Notes: a model not told the origin generated them from the letters alone. A stretch of 64,000 nucleotides of DNA from Lautropia sp. (GCA_030530775.1 JAUMUG010000002.1:1-64000), one strand, 5' to 3'. Positions 1 to 9,063 are shown, counted from the stretch's first letter. Made by a program: numbers and translations.

Positions 1-99
1 TGGCAACATCCCATATGGGGGTGGGTGTTGCACTTGAAGGTTGAGTCTAAGCCCTCCCACACCACCCGGCATGCGGGTCCACCCATACCGGCGTACCAT
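1..99. other. left flank, no gene recognised
   Basis: No coding sequence is supported here. The stretch includes a small GC-rich palindrome around cccggcatgcggg near position 66-78. It may be degraded mobile-element sequence, but too little is visible to assign it. It lies just outside the DUS-type terminator and probably marks the outer side of a transferred segment. Confidence 0.3.
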
Positions 100-142
100 A
101 AAAATGCCGTCTGAAAGGGTCAGTCTTTCAGACGGCATTTTT
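100..142 (-). terminator. Neisseria DUS inverted-repeat terminator
   Basis: An 18-bp perfect inverted repeat (100-117 and 125-142) with a 7-nt loop. Each arm contains the 12-mer ATGCCGTCTGAA (104-115, and its complement at 127-138), which is the DNA uptake sequence of Neisseria. The arms end in A/T runs, so on the minus strand it reads as a hairpin followed by a T tract about 57 nt after the stop of the oxidoreductase gene. Paired DUS acting as terminators are a known Neisseria arrangement, and this pair is foreign to a Burkholderiales-like chromosome. Confidence 0.9.
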
Positions 143-198
143 AGCAAAAGTTCGCTCTGTTTCAATGCATTTTATGTTCCTGAACGCCTTGGTTGGTT

Positions 199-1260
199 TC
201 AGGCGAATCCGCGTTGGTACTGGCGCGGGACGAACTGCATTTCGTCACTGTCGGCAGCGTTTTGGCGGTGTTGGGCGTTCAGCACCCAATACGGATCGCG
301 CAGCAGCCCGCGTCCGACTGCGACCAGATCGGCATCGCCTACGCCCAGCACATGATCGGCGACGGCGGGGTCGTCCAGCATACCCACGGCAATCACGGGC
401 TTGCCAGTGGCCTGTTTGACTTTGCGGGCTAGATCCACTTGGTAGCCGGCGTAAAATTCGGGGTGCTTGCCCGCGTGCAGTACGCCGTCGCCGCCACCGC
501 TCACGTCCAGCATGTCCGCGCCCGCGTCGGCAAAGCGTTTGGCGACTTGAACGCCGTAGTCGCTGTCAAAACCGTTTTCACCGTATTCCTGTGCGGATAT
601 CCGTACAATCAGCGGCATATCGGCGGGCATCACTTCTCGGGCAGCCTGGATCACTTGTTCGCCGAACAGCATTTTGTCCCGCCCGTATTCGTCACTGCGT
701 TCATTGGATTTCGGCGCATAGAATTGGTGGATCAGGTAGCCGTGGGCACCGTGAATCTCGATGGCGTCGAAGCCTGCTTCCACCGCACGTTTGACCGAAC
801 TGCGAAACGCCTGCACCAGTTCTTTGACGTCCGCCGTACTCAATTCGTGCGGTGTGATCAGGTTCTGACCGGCATAATCCAGCTCACCGTAGTGGATCGC
901 GCTCGGAGCAACTGCATCGGGTTCGTCCTGCGCTTTACGTCCCGCGTGACCGATTTGCACGGCGATTTTTCCGCCTTGGGCGTGCACGCTGTCCACGATA
1001 CGTTTGAAGGCATCACGCTGCTCGTCGTTCCACAGGCCCAAACAGTTCGGGGTGATGCGCCCGTTGGCAGCGACATTGGTCATCTCCACGATAATCAGAC
1101 CGACACCGCCCACGGCGCGGGAAGTGTAATGCACGAAATGCCAATCGTTCGGCACACCGTCGATGGCGGAATATTGGCACATCGGCGGCATCACGATTCG
1201 ATTTTTGAGTTCTAGGTTTTTGATTTTGAAGTTGGTGAAAATCTTTCTGAATTTCGACAT
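199..1260 (-). CDS. NADH:flavin oxidoreductase, old yellow enzyme family (YqjM-like)
   Basis: FMN-dependent ene-reductase of the YqjM/NamA class, 353 residues from the chosen start; such enzymes reduce activated alkenes, enones and some nitro compounds with NAD(P)H. Visible motifs are MPPMCQYS near residues 24-31 (the Cys/Tyr active-site region of YqjM), the substrate-anion pair in IHGAHGYLIHQF, and SNERSDEYGRD in the C-terminal half. The start at 1260 is preferred over an in-frame start at 1284 because it has GGAG about 7 nt upstream. The gene stands alone and is followed by a DUS-pair terminator. Surrounding DNA is AT-richer than the rest of the window. The natural substrate cannot be read from the sequence. 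Inference: acquired from a Neisseria relative. Confidence 0.88.
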   Translation of the reverse strand: MSKFRKIFTNFKIKNLELKNRIVMPPMCQYSAIDGVPNDWHFVHYTSRAVGGVGLIIVEMTNVAANGRITPNCLGLWNDEQRDAFKRIVDSVHAQGGKIAVQIGHAGRKAQDEPDAVAPSAIHYGELDYAGQNLITPHELSTADVKELVQAFRSSVKRAVEAGFDAIEIHGAHGYLIHQFYAPKSNERSDEYGRDKMLFGEQVIQAAREVMPADMPLIVRISAQEYGENGFDSDYGVQVAKRFADAGADMLDVSGGGDGVLHAGKHPEFYAGYQVDLARKVKQATGKPVIAVGMLDDPAVADHVLGVGDADLVAVGRGLLRDPYWVLNAQHRQNAADSDEMQFVPRQYQRGFA

Positions 1261-1628
1261 TTTATCTCCGAAAAGATACTCCAAACGAACGGTATGTCAA
1301 CCCGCAAGCGGGTTGGCAAAAATTTTGGCAACGACCGATCGCAATATAAAGCTTCCATCCAAAAAAGTATTTGGATGCGTTGGCGATGGATTTGTGGCCT
1401 GCTTTCTTTTAATTTTATATTGGCCACGGAACATTCGGTTTGACAAACCATACCGATGGTGGGCGTACCAACCAGCCCTGCTGCGCGAAGTATTTGCCAT
1501 TTCCCAACGCTACGTCGACATCATGATGATCGCCTTCGGCAAAGGAACACAGCTGGGATACTGGATACCGTGGCAGCCTGTGCGTGAGCGGGCTTTTCGG
1601 AACACCTTCCTGCTCCAGAAAATTTGAG
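1261..1628. other. AT-rich intergenic stretch upstream of the oxidoreductase gene
   Basis: No gene is recognised. The stretch has AT-rich patches (around 1320-1440) unlike the GC-rich surroundings. It contains two inverted repeats that could be operators: caacccgc-aa-gcgggttg at 1298-1315, about 40 nt upstream of the start, and ggttt-gac-aaacc at 1437-1449. Regulators of the NemR type bind palindromes near such reductase genes, but nothing here matches a specific consensus. The right-hand junction of the transferred segment probably lies in this interval. Confidence 0.5.
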
Positions 1629-3056
1629 TCAGCCCTCCACCAAGGCAATCGATTCGACGTGAGCGGTATGAGGGAACATATTGGCGACGCCGGCCTGCAG
1701 GACGCGCCAACCACCTTCGTGGACCATGATGCCGAGGTCGCGGGCAAGCGTGGCAGGATTGCAGGAGACATAGACCATCCGGCACGGGCGTGCACGCTTC
1801 GGCAGGGCGGCCAGCACCTTGGCCACCGCCAGGGCGCCGTCCCGGGGTGGGTCGATCAGCAGCTTGTCTACACGGCCGAGCGCCAGCCAGGCTTTCTGAT
1901 CGAACTCGAACAGATTGGCTTGCCGGAAATGCACGCCCTGCTCGCCGGGCGCTGCTTTGAACACGGCGCGGTTCAGTTCTGCATTCTGCCGAGCCCGGGC
2001 CACCAGCGCCGCAACGCCTTCGACGCCGATCACCCGACGCGCCCGGGTGGCCAGCGGCATGGTGAAATTGCCCAGCCCGCAGAACAGATCGACGACATGA
2101 TCGTCTTCGTGCAGGTCGAGCATGCGCACGGCCCGGGTCAACAGCTGCCGGTTGATGCCGGCGTTGACCTGGGTGAAATCGGTCGGTTTGAACGGAAAGC
2201 GCAGACCGAACTCGGGCAATTCGTAAGCGAGGGCCGAAACGCCATCCGCCCTACCTTCGGCATCACAGAGTAATTCGATCGAATCCGGCCCACGCCGCTG
2301 CAGCCAGATTTCAACGCCATGTTCGCAACCGAAGGCCTGCAGTGCCGCCAGATCGGCCTGGGTGGGCGGCAGCAGCACGCGGAAGGACAGCGCCAGCGGA
2401 TGCCGAACCGGAGACGCAACCGAGCAGGAAGAATGCGACCTCCCCTGAAAACAGTCCCCCACCGCCAGTTCGACCTGTGGCAGACGCTGGCGGATGCCGA
2501 GCGATGCGATCAGGGAGCGCAACGCCGGTAGCAGAGCCGAAACGCGCTCGGGCAGCACATGACATTCATTCAGGGGGGCGACGTGGCTGGACGCTCTTTC
2601 ATGAAAGCCAACCAATACGCCGCCCTTGCTCGGCACATCGCGCACGGTGAGACGCGCACGGAAACGATAGCCCCAGGGCCGACCTTCGATGGCCGGCAGG
2701 ATCTGTGCCGGCCGGACCTTGCCCAGGCGCCAGAGGGTGTCTTCGAGTACGCGCTGCTTGTAGGCGACCTGAGCACGCGCATCGGCATGTTGCATACTGC
2801 AACCGCCGCAGACGCCATAGTGGGGACAGCGGGGCACTTGCCGGCTGGGATTGGGCTGCAGCACCTGGGCCACCTCGGCCACGTCGTGGCGGGTCTTGCT
2901 GCGCAGTATCCGGGCCTCGACTTCTTCGCCGGGCAAGCCGCCCTGCACGAAGACGACCTTGCCGGCCTGGCGGGCGATGCCATTGCCATCCAGATCGACC
3001 GATTCGATCCGGCAACGCAGCAGGTGGTTCTGCTGCGGATCACTGTGAGTTTTCAA
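1629..3056 (-). CDS. rlmD: 23S rRNA (uracil(1939)-C(5))-methyltransferase RlmD
   Basis: SAM-dependent methyltransferase making m5U at position 1939 of 23S rRNA; 475 residues, normal family length. An N-terminal TRAM domain (about residues 10-70) is followed by the iron-sulfur motif CPHYGVCGGCSMQH (near residue 77). The Rossmann methyltransferase domain shows VVDLFCGLGNFT (SAM site), IDPPRDG, and the catalytic-cysteine motif YVSCNPATLARD. It lies 152 bp downstream of nlpD on the same strand. In related genomes rpoS usually separates these two genes; here nothing recognisable remains between them. Confidence 0.95.
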   Translation of the reverse strand: MKTHSDPQQNHLLRCRIESVDLDGNGIARQAGKVVFVQGGLPGEEVEARILRSKTRHDVAEVAQVLQPNPSRQVPRCPHYGVCGGCSMQHADARAQVAYKQRVLEDTLWRLGKVRPAQILPAIEGRPWGYRFRARLTVRDVPSKGGVLVGFHERASSHVAPLNECHVLPERVSALLPALRSLIASLGIRQRLPQVELAVGDCFQGRSHSSCSVASPVRHPLALSFRVLLPPTQADLAALQAFGCEHGVEIWLQRRGPDSIELLCDAEGRADGVSALAYELPEFGLRFPFKPTDFTQVNAGINRQLLTRAVRMLDLHEDDHVVDLFCGLGNFTMPLATRARRVIGVEGVAALVARARQNAELNRAVFKAAPGEQGVHFRQANLFEFDQKAWLALGRVDKLLIDPPRDGALAVAKVLAALPKRARPCRMVYVSCNPATLARDLGIMVHEGGWRVLQAGVANMFPHTAHVESIALVEG

Positions 3057-3208
3057 CGGAGTTTCAGTCAGAGAAGCGCTCGGACCGCTCTCATACGGTC
3101 GGACATCGAAATCGCGCTGCGGGCAATCTGTCGAACCCCGTCCAACAGACTGCCGGCGACGCGATCATGCCGGCATCACGGAATCAGGTCAACCACGCCA
3201 AGCGGTAT

Positions 3209-4057
3209 TCAACGCTTGGGCAGCACCCCGATGGGATCCACCGGCTTGGAAGCGCGACGTACTTCGAAGTACAGGGCCGGCCGGTTGGTACCGGTGCTGC
3301 CCAGCTCGGCCACCTGTTGGCCCCGCTTGATCTTCGCATCCTGCTTGACCAGCAGGGTACGGGCGTGCGCATAGACCGACAGCACCGTATCGCTGTGCTT
3401 GATGATGAGCAGATTGCCGTAACCGCGTGGACCGACACCACTGAAGATCACCTTTCCGTCAGCAGCCGCCAACACCGGCTCGCCGAGCGTGCCCGCCAGC
3501 AGCAAGCCCTTGTGCGAATCGCCATCGAAGGGCTGCAGCACTTTACCAAGCACCGGCCAACTGAAGACGATCCCTTCATAAGTACGGGTGCTCGAGGGCA
3601 CGGCGGGTGCCTTGGCGGCTTTCGCCCTGGCCCCCGCCGCCGCGGAGCCGGCATTTGCGGTATCGGCCGGGCGCGGCTGTGATGGTTGCGTCACGGGCTG
3701 TGCACTGGCGACAGCGCCCGGTTTCGGTGCGCCATAGGCTCGCTTGACACCCTGTGGCCCCACTTTCAGGTTGGGATCATCCGGTGAGGTATTGCCGCCC
3801 TGCTGATGCACCGACCCCTGATAGATCGGCGAAACCTGGGGGCCTTCGTCGACCGGCGCGGTCGCCGGCGCCTGCGAGGCGGCACCGTTGCCCGCCTGGC
3901 CGCCCGGCTGAGCCGGCGCGCTGGCCACAGCAGGTTTGTTGGGACTGGTGCGATGCACCACGGGGGCCGGCTTGGTGGCAGCACAGCCTGCCAGCAGTAC
4001 ACCAGCCCCGATCGAAAACAACACGCGCGACTGTTTTTTCAGCGCATCGCTCATCAT
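3209..4057 (-). CDS. nlpD: NlpD-like lipoprotein with LytM (M23) domain
   Basis: Predicted outer-membrane lipoprotein with lipobox LLAGC about 25 residues in, a long Pro/Ala-rich middle, and a C-terminal LytM domain (about the last 125 residues). Zinc-ligand positions look degenerate: HKGLLLAG replaces the active HxGxDxA pattern, and ALYFE replaces LHFE. As for E. coli NlpD, this implies activation of cell-wall amidases at the septum rather than hydrolysis. The start at 4057 follows GGAGGA by 8 nt; an adjacent ATG at 4054 is equally possible, and the in-frame start at 4102 lies inside pcm. It lies 25 bp after pcm in a surE-pcm-nlpD run. LysM was not clearly seen, so the assignment rests on the LytM domain and neighbours. 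Confidence 0.85.
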   Translation of the reverse strand: MMSDALKKQSRVLFSIGAGVLLAGCAATKPAPVVHRTSPNKPAVASAPAQPGGQAGNGAASQAPATAPVDEGPQVSPIYQGSVHQQGGNTSPDDPNLKVGPQGVKRAYGAPKPGAVASAQPVTQPSQPRPADTANAGSAAAGARAKAAKAPAVPSSTRTYEGIVFSWPVLGKVLQPFDGDSHKGLLLAGTLGEPVLAAADGKVIFSGVGPRGYGNLLIIKHSDTVLSVYAHARTLLVKQDAKIKRGQQVAELGSTGTNRPALYFEVRRASKPVDPIGVLPKR

Positions 4058-4082
4058 GCAGAAATTCCTCCGACTTCGCTGC

Positions 4083-4778
4083 TCAGCGGGCAACACCCGC
4101 ACGCAGCGGTACGAATCTTACGGCATCGAGTTCGGTCAGTGACCATTCATCCGGACCGACCCGGTCGACGACTTGCAAAATCTGGGTATCGCTGTCGGGC
4201 GACTTGACGGGAGCAACCAGGCGCCCACCGACCGCCATCTGTTTCAGCCACTCCTTGGAAATCGATTCACTGGCAGCAGCGCTGATGACGACATCATAGG
4301 GTGCACCGGCCGTCACGCCCGCCGTACCATCCCCAAAAATCAGCCGTAGATTGGGCAGACGGAACGGACGGACATTGACCTTGGCCAACTCATGCAGCCA
4401 ATGTACCCGTTCGATGGACACCACATCCGCAAACAATCGTGCCATGACAGTGGCCTGATAGCCACACCCGGTACCGATTTCGAGCGCCCGCAGACGCTTG
4501 ACCTCATTCGGGCGCACCGATTCGGCCAACAGCCAGAGCATCCGAGCCACCGTCGAGGGCCGGGAGATCGTCTGACCATGGCCGATCGGCAATGCCACAT
4601 CCTCATAGGCCCGACTGGCCAGCCCATGCTCGACGAACAGATGACGCGGCACTTTCTTCATGGCCGCCAGCACCACGGGCGAGTCGATCCCCTGACGTTC
4701 GAGCTGCTCGACCATCCTCAGTCGGGCACGCTCGGACACCAGCCCGTCGGTATCGGTGCGCTTGATCACCCCAACCAT
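4083..4778 (-). CDS. pcm: protein-L-isoaspartate O-methyltransferase
   Basis: Repairs isoaspartyl residues in aged proteins by SAM-dependent methylation; 231 residues. Family signatures are [20 protein letters not shown], the substrate-contacting [12 protein letters not shown], and the SAM-binding [15 protein letters not shown]. The start overlaps the end of surE by 13 bp, the usual translational coupling of surE and pcm, and nlpD follows after 25 bp. The enzyme acts in the cytoplasm and is usually linked with stationary-phase survival. Confidence 0.95.
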   Translation of the reverse strand: MVGVIKRTDTDGLVSERARLRMVEQLERQGIDSPVVLAAMKKVPRHLFVEHGLASRAYEDVALPIGHGQTISRPSTVARMLWLLAESVRPNEVKRLRALEIGTGCGYQATVMARLFADVVSIERVHWLHELAKVNVRPFRLPNLRLIFGDGTAGVTAGAPYDVVISAAASESISKEWLKQMAVGGRLVAPVKSPDSDTQILQVVDRVGPDEWSLTELDAVRFVPLRAGVAR

Positions 4779-5506
4779 CGACGTGTCTGTTCCAGCAAAG
4801 CGGTGGCGGTCAGATCGACCTGCAACGGACTGATCGAAACCCGCCCGGCCGCGGTGGCATGGAAATCGGTGCCCGGCCCCTTGTCGGCCTCCGGTCCAGC
4901 CTTGCCGATCCAGTAAACGGTTTCACCGCGCGGATTCTGGGCTGGAATCACCGGTTCGGTATGGTGCCGTCGTCCCAACCGCGTCACCTCGTAGCCCTTC
5001 AGTTCGTCATAAGGCAAAGACGGAATATTGACGTTCAGCAGCATCGGTTGTGGCCAAGGATCGGTCAGATAGCGCACAACCACATCACGGGCGACGCGGG
5101 CCGCACTGTCCAGATGCTGATGGCCCTTGGTCGTCAGCGAGAATGCGATGGACGGCAGGCCCAGCAGATAGCCTTCGGTGGCCGCCGCAACAGTCCCGGA
5201 GTAGATGGTGTCGTCACCCATGTTGGCACCATCGTTGATGCCCGAGACCACCAGATCGGGAGGCGAATCCATCATGCCGGTGACGGCCACGTGCACACAA
5301 TCGGTCGGCGTGCCATCGACGAAATGAAACCCGTTGGCAGCCTGCCGAACCGTCAGGGGACGGCTGAGCGTGAGGGAGTTCGAAGCGCCGGAACGATCCC
5401 GCTCGGGCGCATAGACGATGATCTCGCCCAGGCCGGCGAGTGCCGCTGCCAGCGTCTCGATGCCTGGAGCGAAATAACCGTCATCATTGCTGATCAGTAT
5501 TCGCAT
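4766..5506 (-). CDS. surE: 5'/3'-nucleotidase SurE
   Basis: Survival protein, a metal-dependent nucleoside monophosphate phosphatase; 246 residues. The N-terminus [16 protein letters not shown] contains the metal-binding Asp-Asp pair, and [20 protein letters not shown] is the second conserved active-site segment. It is the first gene of the surE-pcm-nlpD run and overlaps pcm by 13 bp. Confidence 0.96.
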   Translation of the reverse strand: MRILISNDDGYFAPGIETLAAALAGLGEIIVYAPERDRSGASNSLTLSRPLTVRQAANGFHFVDGTPTDCVHVAVTGMMDSPPDLVVSGINDGANMGDDTIYSGTVAAATEGYLLGLPSIAFSLTTKGHQHLDSAARVARDVVVRYLTDPWPQPMLLNVNIPSLPYDELKGYEVTRLGRRHHTEPVIPAQNPRGETVYWIGKAGPEADKGPGTDFHATAAGRVSISPLQVDLTATALLEQTRRWLG

Positions 5507-5596
5507 CGGGTCATTCTAGCAATCTGCAGGCCAGACCGTGGCATGCAAGCCCCCAGCCGTCGTTCAACCCATGCCATTCGGCCGGGCGGACGTTGC

Positions 5597-6064
5597 TCAT
5601 CCTTCCTCGGCAGGCCAGTCGCGGATATAGGCCTTGAGCATCTTGTTCTCGAAGCTCTGTGCATCCAGCACCGCACGCGCCACATCGTGAAAGGACAGGA
5701 TACCCAGCAGCACACCGTCTTCCATCACCGGCACATAGCGGGTATGGCTCTCGATCATCAGGCGGCGCAGTTCGTTGACATCGATGGCCGGTGACACCAC
5801 CAGCGGCTCGTGCACCATCACATCGCGCACACGGATCTCGGCCACCGGCTTGGTCGGGCCGGCACGGTGCTCATGCTGACGTTTGGCCAGCATCCGCATC
5901 ACTTCCCGAAAGGTCAGCATACCGGCGAGTCTGCCGCCCTCCATCACGACCACGGAACCGATATCGTGTTCGGCCATCGTGACCACACCGTCGGACAACA
6001 TCATGTCCGGCGTGACCGTGAACAAGGTACTGCCCTTCAGGCTGAGAATATCGGCGACTTTCAT
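5597..6064 (-). CDS. CBS-domain protein
   Basis: Small cytoplasmic protein of 155 residues made of two CBS motifs, one starting near MKVADILSLKG and the second at IRVRDVMVHEPLVV. CBS pairs bind adenosyl ligands or act as regulatory modules; no effector domain is attached, so the partner is unknown. The start at 6064 follows GGAGGA by 8 nt; a longer in-frame start at 6280 lacks such a site. It lies 90 bp upstream of surE on the same strand and is divergent from the DUF2069 gene. Confidence 0.88.
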   Translation of the reverse strand: MKVADILSLKGSTLFTVTPDMMLSDGVVTMAEHDIGSVVVMEGGRLAGMLTFREVMRMLAKRQHEHRAGPTKPVAEIRVRDVMVHEPLVVSPAIDVNELRRLMIESHTRYVPVMEDGVLLGILSFHDVARAVLDAQSFENKMLKAYIRDWPAEEG

Positions 6065-6235
6065 GAGATCGGTCCTCCCCGTACGGTTGGCAAGAGTAGC
6101 GGCGGTGCCCCGGGTCGTGCAAGCATCGGGCCAACCCGTGTGCAGCATCATGCTAGAGTGCAGTTCCCTGCAAAGTACCACCTGCCGGAACCCGGCGCCC
6201 AATGGCGCATGAATTGCTCTGTTGTTATCGACACG

Positions 6236-6670
6236 ATGTCCAACGATACCCCCTTGCCCCAGCCTCCCGTACCCCGCCAATCGGCTGCTCGGCGCTATCG
6301 CATCCTGACGGTCGGCCTGGTGATCGCGCTGATCACGCTGGGGCTCGTCTGGGAGACGGTACTGGCGCCATTGCGCCCACAGGGCTCATTACTGGCACTG
6401 AAAGTGCTGCCTCTGGTGTTTGCGCTACCGGCGCTGCGTCGGGGCTGGGTGCGCGCCTATCAGCTCTGGGTGATGCTGATTCTGGCCTATCTGTGCGAGG
6501 GCATCGTGCGGGGCATGAGCGACACGGGTCCGTCGGCCCACCTGGCCTGGCTGGAGACCGCGCTGGCAACGGGCTGCTATTTGAGCATGATGCTGTATGT
6601 ACGCGCCATACGCAGACCACAGCCGCCACCCGAGTCCGTGAATCCCGCTGATGCCGAAAGTCGGGGTTGA
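6236..6670 (+). CDS. DUF2069 family membrane protein
   Basis: A 144-residue integral membrane protein with about four hydrophobic segments (near ILTVGLVIALITLGLVW, LALKVLPLVFALPAL, AYQLWVMLILAYLCEGIV and LETALATGCYLSMMLYV). The pattern, including the short basic C-terminus, matches the DUF2069 family of beta- and gammaproteobacteria, whose function is unknown. The start at 6236 is chosen because the hydrophilic N-terminus is short; an in-frame ATG at 6209 is also possible. No strong ribosome site is visible for either. Confidence 0.75.
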   Translation: MSNDTPLPQPPVPRQSAARRYRILTVGLVIALITLGLVWETVLAPLRPQGSLLALKVLPLVFALPALRRGWVRAYQLWVMLILAYLCEGIVRGMSDTGPSAHLAWLETALATGCYLSMMLYVRAIRRPQPPPESVNPADAESRG

Positions 6671-6899
6671 GCCTGCCATCACCGCGGTGCGAACCTGCAG
6701 CAGACCTCCCCCGTCTTCATCGAGACCGGCTTCACCCATGTTGCGACCCGAGCCAGCAACCCGTATATTCCTCTTCCACCCCACGGTCGGCTTCCATGGA
6801 ACTCACGACCATGCGCTCCGGAGGATCGGGGCGTCGATGCCGCGATCATGCACCATACCATGACATGGGCAGCTCCATCTGCCTATGGCCGGCGGCAGA

Positions 6900-7949
6900 T
6901 CATCCAACCCGTTGGCGTTCGCGCTGCCTGGCCGCTTCTTCCTCGACCCGATCACAGACCGTCATCAGCCAAGCGGGATCGTTGCGTGCCAGCGCCCTGT
7001 TATCGCTGAGCTGACGCCGCCACAGGCGTGCCGCCGGCTGACCATGATAGAGGCCCAGCACATGCCGGGCCAAATGGCGGAGCTCGACCCCCCGCTCGGC
7101 ATACCGCTGCAGATAGCCGACCAGCCGCTCGACCACCTGCCGACGGGTCGGTTCGGGCCGGGCTGCATCCCCCAGCAACCAGCGGTCGACCCCACTCAAC
7201 AGCCAGGGATCGTGGTAGGCCCGACGCCCGTACATGACGCCATCCAAACCGGGGCGTCCTTGCCTGCCCTGCGCTGCCTGCCACCCATGCACCAGATCTT
7301 GCAGCCCGCCATTCAGCTCAAAGGCACATGCCGGAAAATCTCCCCGCAACCGGTGCACCACCTCGTGGCGCAGTGGCGGGATTTCACGATTCTGCTTGGG
7401 ATCGAGCCCATCCAGCCAGGCATTGCGGGCATGGACGATGAAACGCCGACAGCCCGCTTCGCTCACCCGAGCCACGAAAGTCCTGACGAACTCGTAATCC
7501 TCACACCGGTCGATGCCGATGCGATGCTTGACGGTGACCGGCACATCGACCGCATCGATCATAGCCGCCACGCAGTCCGCCACTCGTCCAGGATCGGCCA
7601 TCAGGCATGCGCCGAAAGCGCCTTCCTGCACCCGGTCGCTGGGGCAGCCGCAGTTCAGATTGATCTCGTCATAACCGTAGGCCACGCCGGCGCGTGCAGC
7701 CTCGCTCAACAGGGTCGGATCGTTGCCGCCCAGCTGCAGCACGACGTGCGCGCCTTCTTCACCCCGGCCGAGCAAGCGCTCCGGATCACCATGTGCGATG
7801 GCCTGCGCGGTCACCATCTCGGTGTAGAGCCATGCCTGCGTCGACAGCAGACGATGGAAGCTGCGGCAGTGTCGATCGGTCCAATCCATCATGGGTGCCA
7901 CCGAAACGCGGAACAGACCAGAAGGAACGGAAATGGTTGTCTCTGACAT
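6900..7949 (-). CDS. dusA: tRNA-dihydrouridine(20/20a) synthase
   Basis: FMN enzyme that reduces uridine 20/20a in the tRNA D-loop; 349 residues. It has VSVAPMMDWTDRHCR at the N-terminus (flavin barrel), the catalytic cysteine in NLNCGCPSDRVQ, GAFGACLM, and the phosphate-binding GVMYGRRAYHDPWLL. The DusA subfamily is indicated by MMDWTDRH and the C-terminal helical extension. The start at 7949 is preferred by family alignment over an in-frame start at 8021. About 230 bp separate its stop from the convergent DUF2069 gene. Confidence 0.95.
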   Translation of the reverse strand: MSETTISVPSGLFRVSVAPMMDWTDRHCRSFHRLLSTQAWLYTEMVTAQAIAHGDPERLLGRGEEGAHVVLQLGGNDPTLLSEAARAGVAYGYDEINLNCGCPSDRVQEGAFGACLMADPGRVADCVAAMIDAVDVPVTVKHRIGIDRCEDYEFVRTFVARVSEAGCRRFIVHARNAWLDGLDPKQNREIPPLRHEVVHRLRGDFPACAFELNGGLQDLVHGWQAAQGRQGRPGLDGVMYGRRAYHDPWLLSGVDRWLLGDAARPEPTRRQVVERLVGYLQRYAERGVELRHLARHVLGLYHGQPAARLWRRQLSDNRALARNDPAWLMTVCDRVEEEAARQRERQRVG

Positions 7950-8139
7950 AAGAAAATTGATGCATGACGTGGCACGTCCAAACGCTTCCCAAAGCGTACG
8001 AAGTGTAAAAAATAACGACAACCGCGGAAAAAATCACCAGCCGCTGCGCCGGGGTTGAAACCCGTCACGGCAGAGCTCCAGCAAACACTCAACAATAACG
8101 CCCACGTCCAGCATTTCATTGAGTGAGTGTTGAAGCATC

Positions 8140-9042
8140 ATGAGCACGACTGTTCTCCTCGTAGACGACCACCCTCTGATGCGCAGCGCATTGCGCAGTG
8201 CCATCGAGACCATTTGCGAGGACTGCATATTCATTCCAGCCGCTTCTCTGGAAGAAGCCTTCCACGAAGTCCGTCTCAGTAACCCCCCCGATCTCGTCAT
8301 CCTCGATCTGAACCTGCCAGACGCCTGTGGCACTGCCACTCTGGATGCCTTCCGGCGCCGCTGCCCCGGTCTGAAACTGGTGGTGCTTTCCGAACGGACC
8401 GACCCGCCGACCATCCAAGCAGCCCGCAACGCCGGTGTCGTTGGCTTCATCCCCAAAACGGCCAGTGTCGAACAGTTCATCAACAGTCTGCGTCAGATCA
8501 TGGGCGGGATGACCACTTTGCCTCCGGCCAGCCCTCCCGCTCCGATCGCTCTGGCCCATCCCGACAGCATCGAACGCCTGTCCCGACACCCCGAGGCACA
8601 CGATACCAAGGTGTCCTGGCAGATTCACGGCAGCATCGCCCGCTCGGCCCCGCCAACGGAAGCAGGCGTCGATGCCCCCATCCCCAGCGCCGCCCCCACC
8701 GATCGAGTTCACCTGACGAAACATTCGGAGCAAACGGCGAACTCGGCAGCCAGCGGCTCGGTCAATACGACCGGCTCGAATCCATCGATGAGCATGATGC
8801 AGGCATCTCCGATGCCGGCCCGTGAATATCACGATGGCCGTCACCTGGGACTGACCGAGCGCCAGCGTGGTGTACTGCGGCTGATGATACTGGGCCTACC
8901 CAACAAAGCGATCTGTCGCGAACTGCATCTGGCCGAAGGCACCGTCAAAGTGCACGTCAGCGCAGTCCTGCGAGCGCTGGGGGTGGCATCACGGGCACAA
9001 GTGGTCGTCGCCGCCCTGCGTGCCGGCATCCACGTCGAATGA
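8140..9042 (+). CDS. orphan LuxR/NarL-type response regulator
   Basis: A 300-residue transcription regulator. The N-terminal receiver domain (about 1-120) has the acidic pair in VLLVDDHP, the phospho-acceptor Asp in VILDLNLPD and the conserved Lys in FIPKTA. The C-terminal LuxR helix-turn-helix (about 235-300) contains LTERQRGVLRLMILGLPNKAI and LAEGTVKVHVSAVLRALG. The roughly 100-residue Pro/Ser/Ala-rich linker is unusually long for this class. No histidine kinase is adjacent, so the signal and target genes are unknown. A strong hairpin follows the stop codon. Confidence 0.88.
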   Translation: MSTTVLLVDDHPLMRSALRSAIETICEDCIFIPAASLEEAFHEVRLSNPPDLVILDLNLPDACGTATLDAFRRRCPGLKLVVLSERTDPPTIQAARNAGVVGFIPKTASVEQFINSLRQIMGGMTTLPPASPPAPIALAHPDSIERLSRHPEAHDTKVSWQIHGSIARSAPPTEAGVDAPIPSAAPTDRVHLTKHSEQTANSAASGSVNTTGSNPSMSMMQASPMPAREYHDGRHLGLTERQRGVLRLMILGLPNKAICRELHLAEGTVKVHVSAVLRALGVASRAQVVVAALRAGIHVE

Positions 9043-9063
9043 AGCACGGCTGATCATCAATCG

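Noticed and set aside
1-99. Possible group II intron or other mobile-element remnant at the left edge
   Set aside because: The short cccggcatgcggg region is reminiscent of mobile-element flanks, but there is no reverse transcriptase, domain V or terminal repeat to support it.
439-1215. Long open frame on the plus strand opposite the oxidoreductase gene
   Set aside because: It is a codon-bias shadow: the minus-strand protein is a full family member with a ribosome site, while the plus translation matches nothing.
3057-3208. Residual rpoS fragment between nlpD and rlmD
   Set aside because: Both strands were read for sigma-70 region 2 and region 4 motifs; none was seen in the 152 bp.
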